Source of the DNA: Buttiauxella agrestis
Lineage (GTDB): Bacteria > Pseudomonadota > Gammaproteobacteria > Enterobacterales > Enterobacteriaceae
Assembly (NCBI RefSeq): GCF_900446255.1
Contig: NZ_UIGI01000001.1
Span: 646,763-710,762, forward strand
Direction of reading: 5' to 3'
Length of the DNA: 64,000 nucleotides
Positions 9,888 through 18,821 of the stretch are shown here, piece by piece. The translations under genes were made by a program, and so were the position numbers. A model generated the notes under the pieces. The model was given only the letters and a program-made list of their open reading frames with translations. It made no database searches and was not told the DNA's origin. Each line of letters opens with the position of its first letter. Position 1 is the first letter of the stretch.

Positions 9888-10019
9888 ATGACTAAAGTAC
9901 GTAATTGCGTTCTTGATGCACTTTCCATCAACGTCAACAACATCATTAGCTTGGTCGTGGGCACTTTTCCCTCTGGACCCGACGGTGTCAAAAACGGTTG
10001 TTATCCTATACCATTTTAA
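9888..10019 (+). CDS. yjjY: YjjY-like small protein
   Basis: A 43-codon ORF starting MTKVRNCVLDALSINVNNII and ending with TAA at 10017-10019. The first 28 residues match E. coli YjjY as remembered, and the position between arcA and the lasT/yjtD gene is the same. The last 15 residues appear unrelated to the E. coli version. No function is known. The reading frame lies wholly antisense to the predicted arcA 5' leader, so conservation could reflect the RNA on the other strand rather than a protein. No convincing Shine-Dalgarno sequence is seen. Confidence 0.55.
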   Translation: MTKVRNCVLDALSINVNNIISLVVGTFPSGPDGVKNGCYPIPF

Positions 10020-10043
10020 CAGCAACATAACAGGCAGGACCGC

Positions 10044-10085
10044 TTTAGACATCTGATAAAACTACGCTTCGTTGACATATATCAA
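10044..10085 (-). promoter_or_regulatory. FNR-type site and putative arcA promoter
   Basis: TTGACATATATCAA at 10072-10085 matches the FNR consensus TTGAT-N4-ATCAA in 9 of 10 positions. Reading leftward, an extended-type -10 (TCTAAA, complement of 10044-10049) would place the start near 10037, about 41.5 bases from the FNR site centre, the class II activation geometry. This would give arcA a leader of about 245 bases. The site is seen; its use is inferred from E. coli arcA. Confidence 0.6.
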
Positions 10086-10432
10086 ATTCAATTGTAGCAC
10101 GTTAACAGTTTGATGAAATCATCGTAGCGTTTTGCCACCTTTCATCACATTTTTTTAATAATCAATATAGTTACGTGAATTGATTAGTAAACAATGTAAA
10201 TCAGATTGCCTGTGGTATGGGTTCGGCATTTTTGCTATATAAAACAAACTGATATTGCTTAATATTGCCTTGCGGTGTGCTGGTCAAACCACGAATAAGT
10301 ATTCAAGGTACTTATGATTCGCATTACATGCATTTTATAGGTGAATGTTGCCTTAATGTAAATTTTTGATGCGTATTATCATTTGTATTTTGTGAATGTC
10401 CGAAAACAGACAATTTTTTTAAGAGAGCTTTG
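10086..10432. other. AT-rich intergenic region before lasT/yjtD
   Basis: About 350 bases with no supportable gene. It contains an inverted repeat (AATCAAT at 10160-10166 and ATTGATT at 10179-10185) and several T/A-rich tracts that may hold the promoter of the downstream methyltransferase. No sRNA or other element was recognised with confidence. Confidence 0.5.
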
Positions 10433-11134
10433 ATGCGTTTTTTAATTATTTTGGTTGCTCCCGCCAGAGCTGAGAATGTCGGTGCCGCAGCCCGTGCAAT
10501 GAAGACCATGGGATTTGCTGAACTACGTGTTGTTGATAGCGAAGCGGACCGTCAGCCTGAAGCCCGATGGGTGGCGCATGGTTCCGGCGATGTGCTGGAT
10601 AACGCGCAGCATTTCGATACGCTCGCGCAAGCGCTGCATGATGTGGATTTCACGATTGCCACTACTGCCCGTAGCCGTGCGAAATTCCATTACTACGCCA
10701 CGCCGCAGCAACTCGTACCATTGCTTGAAGAAAAGCGGGAATGGGTCGGCACGGCGGCGCTGGTTTTTGGGCGTGAAGATTCGGGGCTGACCAACGAAGA
10801 GCTGGAGCTGGCTGATGTCTTAACTGGCGTGCCGATGGTGGCAGATTATCCGTCTCTCAATCTTGGGCAGGCTGTCATGGTGTATTGCTACCAACTCTCC
10901 GCGCTGATGCAGCAACCCGCGCCTGAACATGATGTGGTTGACGCAAAACAGTTAGTGGCTTTGCGTGCGCGTATCGCCTCTTTACTTGAGCGTGTTGATG
11001 CCAGTGAGGACCAAAAAATGGTCGACTGGTTACAGCAGCGGTTGGGGCTTTTAGCGCAGCGTGATACGGCAATGTTGCACCGTTTGCTCCACGATATTGA
11101 AAAAAAGTTACCAGAGAAAAATGCTGGCAACTGA
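10433..11134 (+). CDS. yjtD: tRNA/rRNA methyltransferase of the SpoU/TrmJ family (YjtD/LasT)
   Basis: SPOUT-superfamily RNA 2'-O-methyltransferase homologue, 233 residues (E. coli YjtD 228). Motif 1 is VAPARAENVGAAARAMKTMG near the N-terminus. The knotted SAM-binding region is VFGREDSGLTNEEL followed by PSLNLGQAVMVYCYQL, diagnostic of the TrmJ/TrmH group. The substrate RNA is not established for this subfamily. The start is the ATG behind AAGAGAG; a TTG one codon upstream is less likely. The gene lies just before the thr operon, as in E. coli. Confidence 0.92.
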   Translation: MRFLIILVAPARAENVGAAARAMKTMGFAELRVVDSEADRQPEARWVAHGSGDVLDNAQHFDTLAQALHDVDFTIATTARSRAKFHYYATPQQLVPLLEEKREWVGTAALVFGREDSGLTNEELELADVLTGVPMVADYPSLNLGQAVMVYCYQLSALMQQPAPEHDVVDAKQLVALRARIASLLERVDASEDQKMVDWLQQRLGLLAQRDTAMLHRLLHDIEKKLPEKNAGN

Positions 11135-11254
11135 ATGGATGGCAGTGGGAATAGGATGTGCTTCCCGCTCTTTTTCAGTGTAATAAACGCATTTTGTGAT
11201 GGATTATCAGCGTTCGATAGTCATGTCACAGATAGTGGTAAAATTAAAAATAAA

Positions 11255-11283
11255 TTGACTTAGCCTGTCGGATACTTTAGTCA
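11255..11283 (+). promoter_or_regulatory. thrLABC promoter
   Basis: TTGACT (11255-11260) with a 17-base spacer to a weak -10 TAGTCA (11278-11283) aligns with the arrangement upstream of E. coli thrL (TTGACT ... CAATATAGG is conserved). The -10 is poor, so the assignment is by position and homology. Confidence 0.6.
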
Positions 11284-11318
11284 ATATAGGTAAATCATAT
11301 TACGAGCACACAACATCC

Positions 11319-11387
11319 ATGATTCGCATCAGCCTGATGACCACAATTATTACAACCACCATTACCACAGGTAACGGTGCGGGCTGA
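11319..11387 (+). CDS. thrL: thr operon leader peptide
   Basis: 22-residue leader MIRISLMTTIITTTITTGNG plus AG, with seven threonine and five isoleucine codons in its central run. Stalling of the ribosome at these codons when charged tRNA-Thr or tRNA-Ile is scarce prevents formation of the downstream terminator. The N-terminal segment (MIRISLM) differs from E. coli (MKRIS), but the Thr/Ile block and the C-terminal TTGNGAG are conserved. Confidence 0.95.
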   Translation: MIRISLMTTIITTTITTGNGAG

Positions 11388-11412
11388 CGCATACCAGGAA
11401 AAACGAAAAAAG

Positions 11413-11443
11413 CCCGCACCTAAACAGTGCGGGCTTTTTTTTG
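11413..11443 (+). terminator. thr operon attenuator
   Basis: Perfect 8-bp stem GCCCGCAC / GTGCGGGC with a seven-base loop, followed by eight T residues. It sits between thrL and thrA. An upstream GGTGCGGGC within the thrL 3' end can pair alternatively with the left arm, as required for attenuation. Confidence 0.95.
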
Positions 11444-11469
11444 GACTAAAAACTCAAGGGTAATAACAA

Positions 11470-13932
11470 ATGCGAGTGTTGAAATTCGGTGGTACTTCAG
11501 TGGCAAATGCGGAGCGTTTTCTCCGTGTTGCCGATATCCTGGAAAGCAATGCCAAACAGGGGCAGGTGGCAACCGTGCTGTCTGCCCCGGCGAAAATTAC
11601 CAATCACCTCGTTGCCATGATTGAAAAAACCATTGGCGGCCAGGATGCCCTACCGAATATCAGTGACGCAGAACGCATCTTCAGCGAACTTCTTAATGGC
11701 CTGGCAGAAGCACAACCCGGTTTTCCTCATGCGCAGCTGAAATCGTTTGTTGACCAGGAGTTTGCTCAGTTAAAGCATGTCCTGCACGGCATCAGCCTGT
11801 TGGGGCAATGTCCGGACAGCATCAACGCCGCAATGATTTGCCGTGGAGAAAAACTCTCTATCGCGATCATGGCCGAATTGCTCAAAGCGCGCGGCCACAA
11901 CGTGACGGTTATCAATCCAGTTGAGAAACTTCTCGCCGTCGGGCATTACCTTGAGTCCACTGTTGATATCGCAGAGTCCGCACGCCGCATCGCCGCCAGC
12001 CGCATCCCGGCTGATCATATGATCCTGATGGCGGGCTTTACTGCCGGGAACGACAAAGGTGAGCTGGTGGTGTTAGGACGTAATGGTTCTGACTATTCCG
12101 CCGCCGTGCTGGCCGCCTGTTTACGTGCTGATTGCTGTGAAATCTGGACTGACGTTGACGGGGTTTACACTTGCGACCCACGCCAGGTTCCGGATGCCAG
12201 GTTATTGAAATCTATGTCGTATCAGGAAGCGATGGAGCTTTCTTACTTCGGCGCTAAAGTTCTGCATCCACGCACGATTTCTCCTATCGCTCAGTTCCAA
12301 ATCCCTTGTCTGATTAAAAACACCGGAAACCCGCAAGCGCCGGGCACGTTAATTGGCGCGGAGAGCGACGAAGACTCTCTGCCGGTCAAAGGCATCACCA
12401 ATCTGAACAACATGGCGATGTTTAACGTTTCAGGACCAGGCATGAAAGGCATGGTCGGTATGGCGGCACGTGTGTTTGCGGCAATGTCCGGTGCCGGGAT
12501 TTCGGTGGTGCTGATTACTCAGTCATCTTCTGAATACAGCATCAGCTATTGCGTGCCGCAGGCGGATTGCGCCCGAGCGCGTCGTGCGATGGAAGATGAG
12601 TTTTATCTCGAGCTGAAAGAGGGCCTGCTCGAGCCACTGGCGATCATGGAGCATCTGGCGATTATCTCCGTCGTCGGTGACGGCATGCGCACGCTACGTG
12701 GCATTTCCGCCAAGTTCTTCGCCGCTCTTGCACGTGCCAATATCAATATCGTGGCCATTGCACAAGGCTCTTCCGAGCGCTCGATTTCCGTGGTGGTCAG
12801 CAATGACGACGCGACAACTGGCGTGCGTGTGACCCATCAGATGCTATTCAATACCGATCAGGTTATCGAAGTGTTCCTGATTGGCGTGGGCGGCGTTGGT
12901 GCGGCATTAGTCGAGCAAGTGAAACGCCAGCAGGCGTGGCTCAAGCAAAAACATATCGATTTGCGCGTGTGCGGCATTGCGAACTCGAAAGCGCTGCTGA
13001 CCAATATTCACGGCCTGAATCTGGACAACTGGCAGGAAGAGCTGGCGCAGGCGAAAGAGCCGTTCAACCTTGGTCGCCTGATTCGCCTGGTGAAAGAGTA
13101 CCATTTGCTGAACCCGGTCATTGTTGACTGTACTTCCAGCCAGGCGGTGGCCGATCAGTACGCCGATTTCCTGGGTGAAGGTTTCCACGTGGTGACGCCG
13201 AACAAAAAGGCGAACACCTCGACCATGAACTACTACCACCAGATGCGTAACGCTGCGGCGAAATCACGCCGTAAATTCCTTTACGACACCAACGTGGGCG
13301 CGGGCCTGCCGGTTATCGAAAACCTGCAAAACTTGCTTAACGCAGGTGATGAATTGCAACGTTTCTCCGGCATTCTTTCTGGTTCGCTGTCGTTTATCTT
13401 TGGCAAACTCGACGAAGGTATGAGCTTGTCAGAAGCCACCAAAGTGGCGCGAGAAATGGGTTACACCGAACCCGATCCGCGTGACGATCTTTCCGGCATG
13501 GACGTCGCGCGTAAGCTGTTAATTCTGGCGCGTGAAACCGGCAGCAACCTTGAGCTATCCGATATTGTTATCGAGCCAGTGTTGCCTGAGTCGTTTGATT
13601 CTACAGGTGATGTCGAATCGTTTATGGCGCGTATCCCGCAACTGGATGACGAGTTTTCTGCGCGTGTGGCAAAAGCCCGCGACGAAGGAAAAGTGTTGCG
13701 TTATGTTGGCGTGATTGAAGCGGACGGCAGCTGCAACGTTAAAATTGATGCGGTTGATGGTAACGACCCGTTGTATAAAGTTAAAAACGGTGAGAACGCC
13801 CTGGCGTTCTATAGCCATTATTATCAGCCGTTACCGCTTGTCTTGCGAGGTTACGGAGCAGGAAATGATGTGACTGCTGCCGGTGTTTTCGCTGACTTAT
13901 TGCGCACTTTGTCATGGAAGTTAGGAGTTTAA
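11470..13932 (+). CDS. thrA: Bifunctional aspartokinase I / homoserine dehydrogenase I
   Basis: Catalyses the first (aspartate to aspartyl-phosphate) and third (aspartate semialdehyde to homoserine) steps of threonine synthesis; allosterically inhibited by threonine. 820 residues, the E. coli length. The kinase domain begins [14 protein letters not shown] (residues 3-16) and extends to about 290. Tandem ACT regulatory domains are at about 320-460. The NAD(P)-binding Rossmann motif of the dehydrogenase is [15 protein letters not shown] near residue 473. It is the first structural gene after the attenuator, and one base separates it from thrB. Confidence 0.98.
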   Translation: MRVLKFGGTSVANAERFLRVADILESNAKQGQVATVLSAPAKITNHLVAMIEKTIGGQDALPNISDAERIFSELLNGLAEAQPGFPHAQLKSFVDQEFAQLKHVLHGISLLGQCPDSINAAMICRGEKLSIAIMAELLKARGHNVTVINPVEKLLAVGHYLESTVDIAESARRIAASRIPADHMILMAGFTAGNDKGELVVLGRNGSDYSAAVLAACLRADCCEIWTDVDGVYTCDPRQVPDARLLKSMSYQEAMELSYFGAKVLHPRTISPIAQFQIPCLIKNTGNPQAPGTLIGAESDEDSLPVKGITNLNNMAMFNVSGPGMKGMVGMAARVFAAMSGAGISVVLITQSSSEYSISYCVPQADCARARRAMEDEFYLELKEGLLEPLAIMEHLAIISVVGDGMRTLRGISAKFFAALARANINIVAIAQGSSERSISVVVSNDDATTGVRVTHQMLFNTDQVIEVFLIGVGGVGAALVEQVKRQQAWLKQKHIDLRVCGIANSKALLTNIHGLNLDNWQEELAQAKEPFNLGRLIRLVKEYHLLNPVIVDCTSSQAVADQYADFLGEGFHVVTPNKKANTSTMNYYHQMRNAAAKSRRKFLYDTNVGAGLPVIENLQNLLNAGDELQRFSGILSGSLSFIFGKLDEGMSLSEATKVAREMGYTEPDPRDDLSGMDVARKLLILARETGSNLELSDIVIEPVLPESFDSTGDVESFMARIPQLDDEFSARVAKARDEGKVLRYVGVIEADGSCNVKIDAVDGNDPLYKVKNGENALAFYSHYYQPLPLVLRGYGAGNDVTAAGVFADLLRTLSWKLGV

Positions 13933-13933
13933 G

Positions 13934-14863
13934 ATGGTTAAAGTATACGCCCCGGCTTCCAGTGCCAATATGAGCGTCGGGTTTGATGTGCTGGGCGCGG
14001 CGGTTTCGCCAATCGACGGTTCGCTGCTAGGCGATTATGTGACGGTCGAAGCGGCAGACACTTTCAGTTTGAATAATATTGGACGCTTCGCCAGCAAGTT
14101 ACCTGATGAGCCGCGCGAAAATATCGTTTACCAATGCTGGGAGCGTTTCTGCCAGGAAATCGGCAAAAACATTCCGGTGGCCATGACGCTGGAAAAAAGC
14201 ATGCCGATTGGTTCTGGTCTGGGATCGAGCGCGTGTTCGGTAGTCGCAGGCTTAATGGCGATGAACGAATACTGCGGTAAACCGCTAAACGACACCCGTT
14301 TGCTGAGTCTGATGGGTGAGCTGGAAGGGCGCATTTCGGGCAGCGTTCACTACGATAACGTTGCACCGTGCTTCCTCGGCGGTATGCAATTGATGATTGA
14401 AGAAAATGGCATCATCAGCCAGTCTGTACCGGGCTTTGATGAATGGCTATGGGTGCTGGCGTATCCGGGAATTAAAGTCTCGACCGCAGAAGCACGAGCG
14501 ATTCTGCCAGCGCTTTATCGCCGCCAGGATTGCATCAGCCACGGACGCCATCTGGCAGGCTTTATTCACGCCTGTCACACCCGTCAGCCACATCTTGCGG
14601 CAAAACTGATGCGTGATGTGATTGCCGAGCCGTACCGCGCAAAATTGCTGCCGCGCTTTAACGAAGCACGCCAGGCCGCCGCGGATATTGGTGCACTGGC
14701 GAGTGGTATTTCGGGTTCCGGCCCAACTCTTTTTGCGCTGTGCGATAACACTGACACCGCACAACGCGTGGCTGACTGGCTCAGCCAACACTATTTGCAG
14801 AACCAGGAAGGTTTTGTACATATTTGCCGTCTGGACACGGCGGGCGCACGAGTTCTGGGATAA
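13934..14863 (+). CDS. thrB: Homoserine kinase
   Basis: Phosphorylates homoserine with ATP, giving O-phosphohomoserine for ThrC. GHMP kinase family, 309 residues (E. coli 310). N-terminal motif [21 protein letters not shown]-binding motif [12 protein letters not shown] at about 91-102, and C-terminal [12 protein letters not shown] are all intact. One base follows the thrA stop and three precede thrC, indicating tight coupling in the thrLABC operon. Confidence 0.98.
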   Translation: MVKVYAPASSANMSVGFDVLGAAVSPIDGSLLGDYVTVEAADTFSLNNIGRFASKLPDEPRENIVYQCWERFCQEIGKNIPVAMTLEKSMPIGSGLGSSACSVVAGLMAMNEYCGKPLNDTRLLSLMGELEGRISGSVHYDNVAPCFLGGMQLMIEENGIISQSVPGFDEWLWVLAYPGIKVSTAEARAILPALYRRQDCISHGRHLAGFIHACHTRQPHLAAKLMRDVIAEPYRAKLLPRFNEARQAAADIGALASGISGSGPTLFALCDNTDTAQRVADWLSQHYLQNQEGFVHICRLDTAGARVLG

Positions 14864-14866
14864 CGC

Positions 14867-16153
14867 ATGAAACTGTATAACCTTAAAGATCATAATGAGC
14901 AGGTCACTTTTGCCCAGGCAATTGTGCAGGGTTTGGGTAAACAGCAGGGGCTGTTTTTTCCTCACGATTTGCCGGAATTTGAACTGACCGAAGTCGACGA
15001 AATGTTGAAGATGGATTTCGTCTCTCGCAGCAGTAAGATTTTGTCTGCATTTATCGGTGATGAAATCCCGCAAGAAATTCTCGAAGAACGTGTGCGTGCG
15101 GCGTTTGCTTTCCCTGCACCGGTGAAAAGCGTAGAGCCAGATATCGGCTGCCTTGAGCTGTTCCACGGTCCAACGCTGGCGTTTAAAGACTTCGGTGGCC
15201 GCTTTATGGCGCAGATGCTGACGCATATCAGCGGCGACAAACCGGTCACTATTTTGACCGCGACTTCTGGCGATACGGGGGCTGCGGTAGCGCATGCTTT
15301 CTACGGCCTGAAAAACGTGCGCGTCGTTATCCTGTATCCGCGTGGCAAAATTAGCCCGCTACAGGAAAAACTGTTCTGTACCCTTGGCGGTAATATTGAA
15401 ACTGTCGCTATCGACGGCGATTTCGATGCTTGCCAGGCGCTGGTGAAACAAGCGTTTGATGATGAAGAGCTGAAATTGGCGCTGGGGTTAAACTCCGCCA
15501 ACTCAATCAACATCAGCCGTTTGCTGGCGCAGATTTGCTATTACTTTGAAGCGGTGGCGCAACTGCCGCAAGAAGCTCGCAATCAGCTGGTGGTTTCCGT
15601 ACCAAGCGGCAACTTTGGTGATTTAACCGCGGGCTTGCTGGCAAAATCTCTCGGCTTGCCGATCAAGCGTTTTATCGCGGCGACCAATGCCAACGACACC
15701 GTTCCACGTTTTCTGACCAACGGCGAATGGGCACCGAAAACCACGGTTGCGACACTTTCTAACGCCATGGATGTCAGCCAGCCTAACAACTGGCCTCGTG
15801 TAGAAGAGTTGTTCCGCCGTAAGATTTGGCGTCTGACCGACCTCGGTTATGCGACCGTCACCGACGAAACCACCAAAGCCACGATGAAAGAGCTGAAAGC
15901 GGTAGGCTATGTTTCTGAACCGCACGCGGCTATCGCTTATCGCGCACTACGTGACCAGCTCCAGCCAGGCGAATACGGCTTGTTCCTTGGCACTGCGCAT
16001 CCGGCGAAATTCAAAGAAAGCGTGGAGGAGATCCTCGGTGAAACTCTGCCACTGCCAGCAGAGCTTGCCGAACGTGCTGATTTACCGCTGCTGTCCCACA
16101 ATCTACCTGCGGATTTTGCTGAGCTGCGTAAATTAATGATGGCCAAAGCGTAA
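14867..16153 (+). CDS. thrC: Threonine synthase
   Basis: PLP enzyme that converts O-phosphohomoserine to threonine. 428 residues, as in E. coli. The PLP lysine is K107 in HGPTLAFKDFGGRF, and TATSGDTGAAVAHAF and SVPSGNFGDLTAG are the phosphate and cofactor-binding loops. It is the last gene of the thr operon and is followed by a strong terminator. Confidence 0.98.
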   Translation: MKLYNLKDHNEQVTFAQAIVQGLGKQQGLFFPHDLPEFELTEVDEMLKMDFVSRSSKILSAFIGDEIPQEILEERVRAAFAFPAPVKSVEPDIGCLELFHGPTLAFKDFGGRFMAQMLTHISGDKPVTILTATSGDTGAAVAHAFYGLKNVRVVILYPRGKISPLQEKLFCTLGGNIETVAIDGDFDACQALVKQAFDDEELKLALGLNSANSINISRLLAQICYYFEAVAQLPQEARNQLVVSVPSGNFGDLTAGLLAKSLGLPIKRFIAATNANDTVPRFLTNGEWAPKTTVATLSNAMDVSQPNNWPRVEELFRRKIWRLTDLGYATVTDETTKATMKELKAVGYVSEPHAAIAYRALRDQLQPGEYGLFLGTAHPAKFKESVEEILGETLPLPAELAERADLPLLSHNLPADFAELRKLMMAKA

Positions 16154-16200
16154 GTTTTTCTGCTCTCGCCATGCTAATCCGAGCTGGAAAACTATAAAGT

Positions 16201-16235
16201 AATGCCGTTCGTTTAATCGCGAGCGGCATTTTTTT
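16201..16235 (+). terminator. thr operon terminator
   Basis: Stem AATGCCGTTCG / CGAGCGGCATT (one G-T wobble) with an eight-base loop and a T7 tail. It lies between thrC and the convergent phytase gene. Confidence 0.9.
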
Positions 16236-16244
16236 GTCTGATAT

Positions 16245-17585
16245 TTACTGTAGCTGGCAGCCTGGTTCCACGCTTTGGCTAACCACGCGTGTGAACGTCG
16301 ACAGTGGGCAATATCCTTCAGCTGTCTGGTCGTTACAGCCAGGAATTTTTAGCCGTACGCTTCCCGCAGGTTGATTAAGGCTAAGTGGTGTTTGGGATCG
16401 CAACTGCTCGAGAGTCTGATACACCATGCTCACGCTAATATATTGTTTTCCTGACTTATCGCCCAAACGCTCAAAGACTAAAGCACCGCCCGGAGGGGTG
16501 TTATCGGGTTGCCCTGGTAGCGTCCAGCGCATGTTGAGCATGCCTGAGATATTGGCAATATTGGTATCGTGTCCGGCAAGAAACAGGATCTTATTGTCAG
16601 GTGAGATATCAGGCAGCTTGCTTGCGGTGGCGTTCGGGTCCAGCGCGTTACTGATGGTCTGCAATAACGGCGTTCCGTTATGTTTGGCGATGTAAGGTGT
16701 GCGCGCCATCAAATCAAACTGGGCGTTATGCAGTTTCAGTAGCGACGCCCACTCTTGCTCTGAATGAATATTCCCCCACGCCGCTTGCGGCATCCCTTGT
16801 GCATATTCCAGCAGGAAAATTTCAGCAAGCGTAGACGAAAGGCCAATGGCCCCGTCAAGAGCGACTTTGTTGCCATTATCTTTTATCGACAGCTTGCTCG
16901 GCATGGATTGCGCTAAATCACAGCTTTTATCCGCGCTGTGTTTCTGACACCAGGCAGACGTCGAAAAGTTGAGCGTCGTGTTCATCAAGGCCAGAGAGGG
17001 AATATAGTGCTGGTTCAGATTCTTAATGGGCGTTTGAGCTTCTTTTTCAACGGCCTGTTGGACTTGAGTTTTATCCATTGAACAGGTGCCCGCTTTCACC
17101 GGATGGAACAGCGGATCGGCTTTTTCAAGATTCTGCTGGTGGTGAATAGTTAAACCACATTGCGGAGCAAGTCCTGCCAGGAAAGCTTCGCCTGTTTTAA
17201 GCGTGCGCTGATCAACGTCTGCCCAGACATAAATTGAGTTTGGTGTAGGGCAACTGCCCTGCGATAAAATACCCTGTTGTTGAAACTTCTCGCGATAAAA
17301 CCCGCCCATCAGGCTAATCAGATGCTCACCGCGTGGCGTGATATAACCCAGTTTTACTGGCCATTCGGGCCAGGTATTAGGTGTTACGTCGCGCATGGTC
17401 TGTGTCATTTTGGTGGGGGCTCGTACACCGTGGCGGCTGAGGATTACCACTTTTTCAACCTGGTAGCCTGAAGCGGGAGTATCGCTGGCATATGCCGTAG
17501 AGCTTAATGAAAATATGGCGCTCATTGCGACGAACAGACCAGGGTGAAGCGTCAGTTTTTTGCGATTAAAGGCAGAGAACGTCAT
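16245..17585 (-). CDS. Periplasmic 6-phytase of the histidine acid phosphatase family (Buttiauxella type)
   Basis: Exported acid phosphatase that removes phosphate from phytate (myo-inositol hexakisphosphate). 446 residues with a signal peptide (cleavage near TAYAS at 30-34). The phosphohistidine motif is RHGVRAP at 51-57 (nucleophile H52) and the proton donor pair is H339-D340 in GHDTNI. Paired cysteines (for example CPTPN, CSMDK, CNDQTAEGYC, C-terminal CQLQ) suggest disulfides. The mature sequence is recognisable as the industrially studied Buttiauxella phytase with scattered substitutions. A good AGAGG precedes the start. It is monocistronic and absent from this position in E. coli, where the related appA is elsewhere. 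Confidence 0.95.
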   Translation of the reverse strand: MTFSAFNRKKLTLHPGLFVAMSAIFSLSSTAYASDTPASGYQVEKVVILSRHGVRAPTKMTQTMRDVTPNTWPEWPVKLGYITPRGEHLISLMGGFYREKFQQQGILSQGSCPTPNSIYVWADVDQRTLKTGEAFLAGLAPQCGLTIHHQQNLEKADPLFHPVKAGTCSMDKTQVQQAVEKEAQTPIKNLNQHYIPSLALMNTTLNFSTSAWCQKHSADKSCDLAQSMPSKLSIKDNGNKVALDGAIGLSSTLAEIFLLEYAQGMPQAAWGNIHSEQEWASLLKLHNAQFDLMARTPYIAKHNGTPLLQTISNALDPNATASKLPDISPDNKILFLAGHDTNIANISGMLNMRWTLPGQPDNTPPGGALVFERLGDKSGKQYISVSMVYQTLEQLRSQTPLSLNQPAGSVRLKIPGCNDQTAEGYCPLSTFTRVVSQSVEPGCQLQ

Positions 17586-17681
17586 TTACAGCCTCTTTTC
17601 TTTGGGGTGTTTGAGACTGATAAATATACTCCAGAAGCAAAGCGGTAATGTCGAGTTCGTCTCGTTGTCGTTTGGTATGTG

Positions 17682-17707
17682 AAAAAAATCCACGCAGGTG
17701 CGTGGAT
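17682..17707 (-). terminator. Terminator downstream of the GAPDH-like gene
   Basis: Hairpin ATCCACGC / GCGTGGAT with a short loop (17688-17707). On the minus strand it is followed by a T7 run (complement of 17682-17688). It ends the GAPDH transcript before the phytase promoter. Confidence 0.85.
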
Positions 17708-17732
17708 CTTAAAAGGGCTTGCGGGAGCATTT

Positions 17733-18743
17733 TTAGAGCCCGCGTTTAGCCATCATTGCTGCAAGGTCGACCAGGCGGTTAGAGAAGCCCCATTCATTAT
17801 CGTACCAGGCCAATATTTTGACAAGATTACCGCCAATCACCAGCGTCGAAAGCCCATCGATGATAGAAGAACGTGGATCACCCTGATAATCACTCGATAC
17901 CAGCGGTTCATCGCTGTAGCCCAAAATGCCTTTCAGCGGGCCGCTTGTTGCTGCTTCCAGGAATGCTGCATTCACCTGCGCGACGGTGACCGGGCGTTTT
18001 AAGGTTACCGTTAAATCAACGATAGAAACGACGGGGACAGGCACTCGCAATGAGTAACCGGTCAGGCGTCCGTCCAGTTCAGGAATAACTTTGCCTAACG
18101 CTTTTGCCGCGCCGCTGGAGTAAGGAACGATGGAGAGGGCGGCAGCTCGCGCACCACGCAGGTCTTTTTCCGGCTGATCGTGTAACGCCTGGCTGTTGGT
18201 GTAAGCGTGAGTGGTGTTCATCAAGCCGTGTTCAATACCAAACTGCTGATGCAAAACCTGAGCGGCAGGCGCAAGGCCGTTAGTGGTACAGCTGCCATTG
18301 CTCACAACATAATGGCGTTCCGGATCGTACTGCTGATGGTTAACGCCCATCACTATCGTCAGGTCGTCATCTTTGCCCGGTGCAGAGATGATGACGCGTT
18401 TTGCTCCGCCGCTATTGATGTGTACTGCGGCCTGCTCGCGACTGGTAAAGAAACCCGTGGCCTCAATAACAATATCGACGCCTGCATCACGCCACGGGAT
18501 ATTTGCCGGATCTCTTTCGCTAAACACGCGAACAAGTTTGCCGTCTACCTGCAAATGCCCGTCAGCCGCTTCAACCGGAACAGGCAATTTTCCCATCAGT
18601 GAATCGTGTTTCAGCAGGTGAGCAAGGGTTTTGCTGTCTGTCAGATCGTTGATTGCTACAATTTCTACGTCTGCGTTGCCCAGCGTGGCGCGTAAAACAT
18701 TACGACCAATTCTGCCGAAACCATTAATACCGACCTTAACCAT
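17733..18743 (-). CDS. Additional type I glyceraldehyde-3-phosphate dehydrogenase homologue
   Basis: NAD-type GAPDH fold, 336 residues from an ATG behind GGAG; a 22-codon upstream extension is rejected. Rossmann motif INGFGRIGR (6-14), D33 in AINDL favouring NAD, catalytic C152 in SNGSCTTNGLAP, H179 in TTHAYTNSQ, and C-terminal WYDNEWGFSNRLVDL. The usual second cysteine of the CTTNC motif is glycine here. It is clearly distinct from E. coli GapA (WYDNETG) and resembles Gap/Epd paralogues, so the substrate could be another aldose phosphate. It is downstream of a DJ-1/AraC regulator with 78 bases between, suggesting co-regulation. Confidence 0.85.
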   Translation of the reverse strand: MVKVGINGFGRIGRNVLRATLGNADVEIVAINDLTDSKTLAHLLKHDSLMGKLPVPVEAADGHLQVDGKLVRVFSERDPANIPWRDAGVDIVIEATGFFTSREQAAVHINSGGAKRVIISAPGKDDDLTIVMGVNHQQYDPERHYVVSNGSCTTNGLAPAAQVLHQQFGIEHGLMNTTHAYTNSQALHDQPEKDLRGARAAALSIVPYSSGAAKALGKVIPELDGRLTGYSLRVPVPVVSIVDLTVTLKRPVTVAQVNAAFLEAATSGPLKGILGYSDEPLVSSDYQGDPRSSIIDGLSTLVIGGNLVKILAWYDNEWGFSNRLVDLAAMMAKRGL

Positions 18744-18821
18744 GATTGACTCCTTCTTTGAAATGTCTGGAATCACTGTAGGCTTCAGGCAAAGTGGCGT
18801 AAATGACAAAAAAGGATCAAT

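Noticed and set aside
14447-15295. 282-codon minus-strand frame across thrB and thrC
   Set aside because: Antisense to two intact threonine genes, with no motif or ribosome-binding site.
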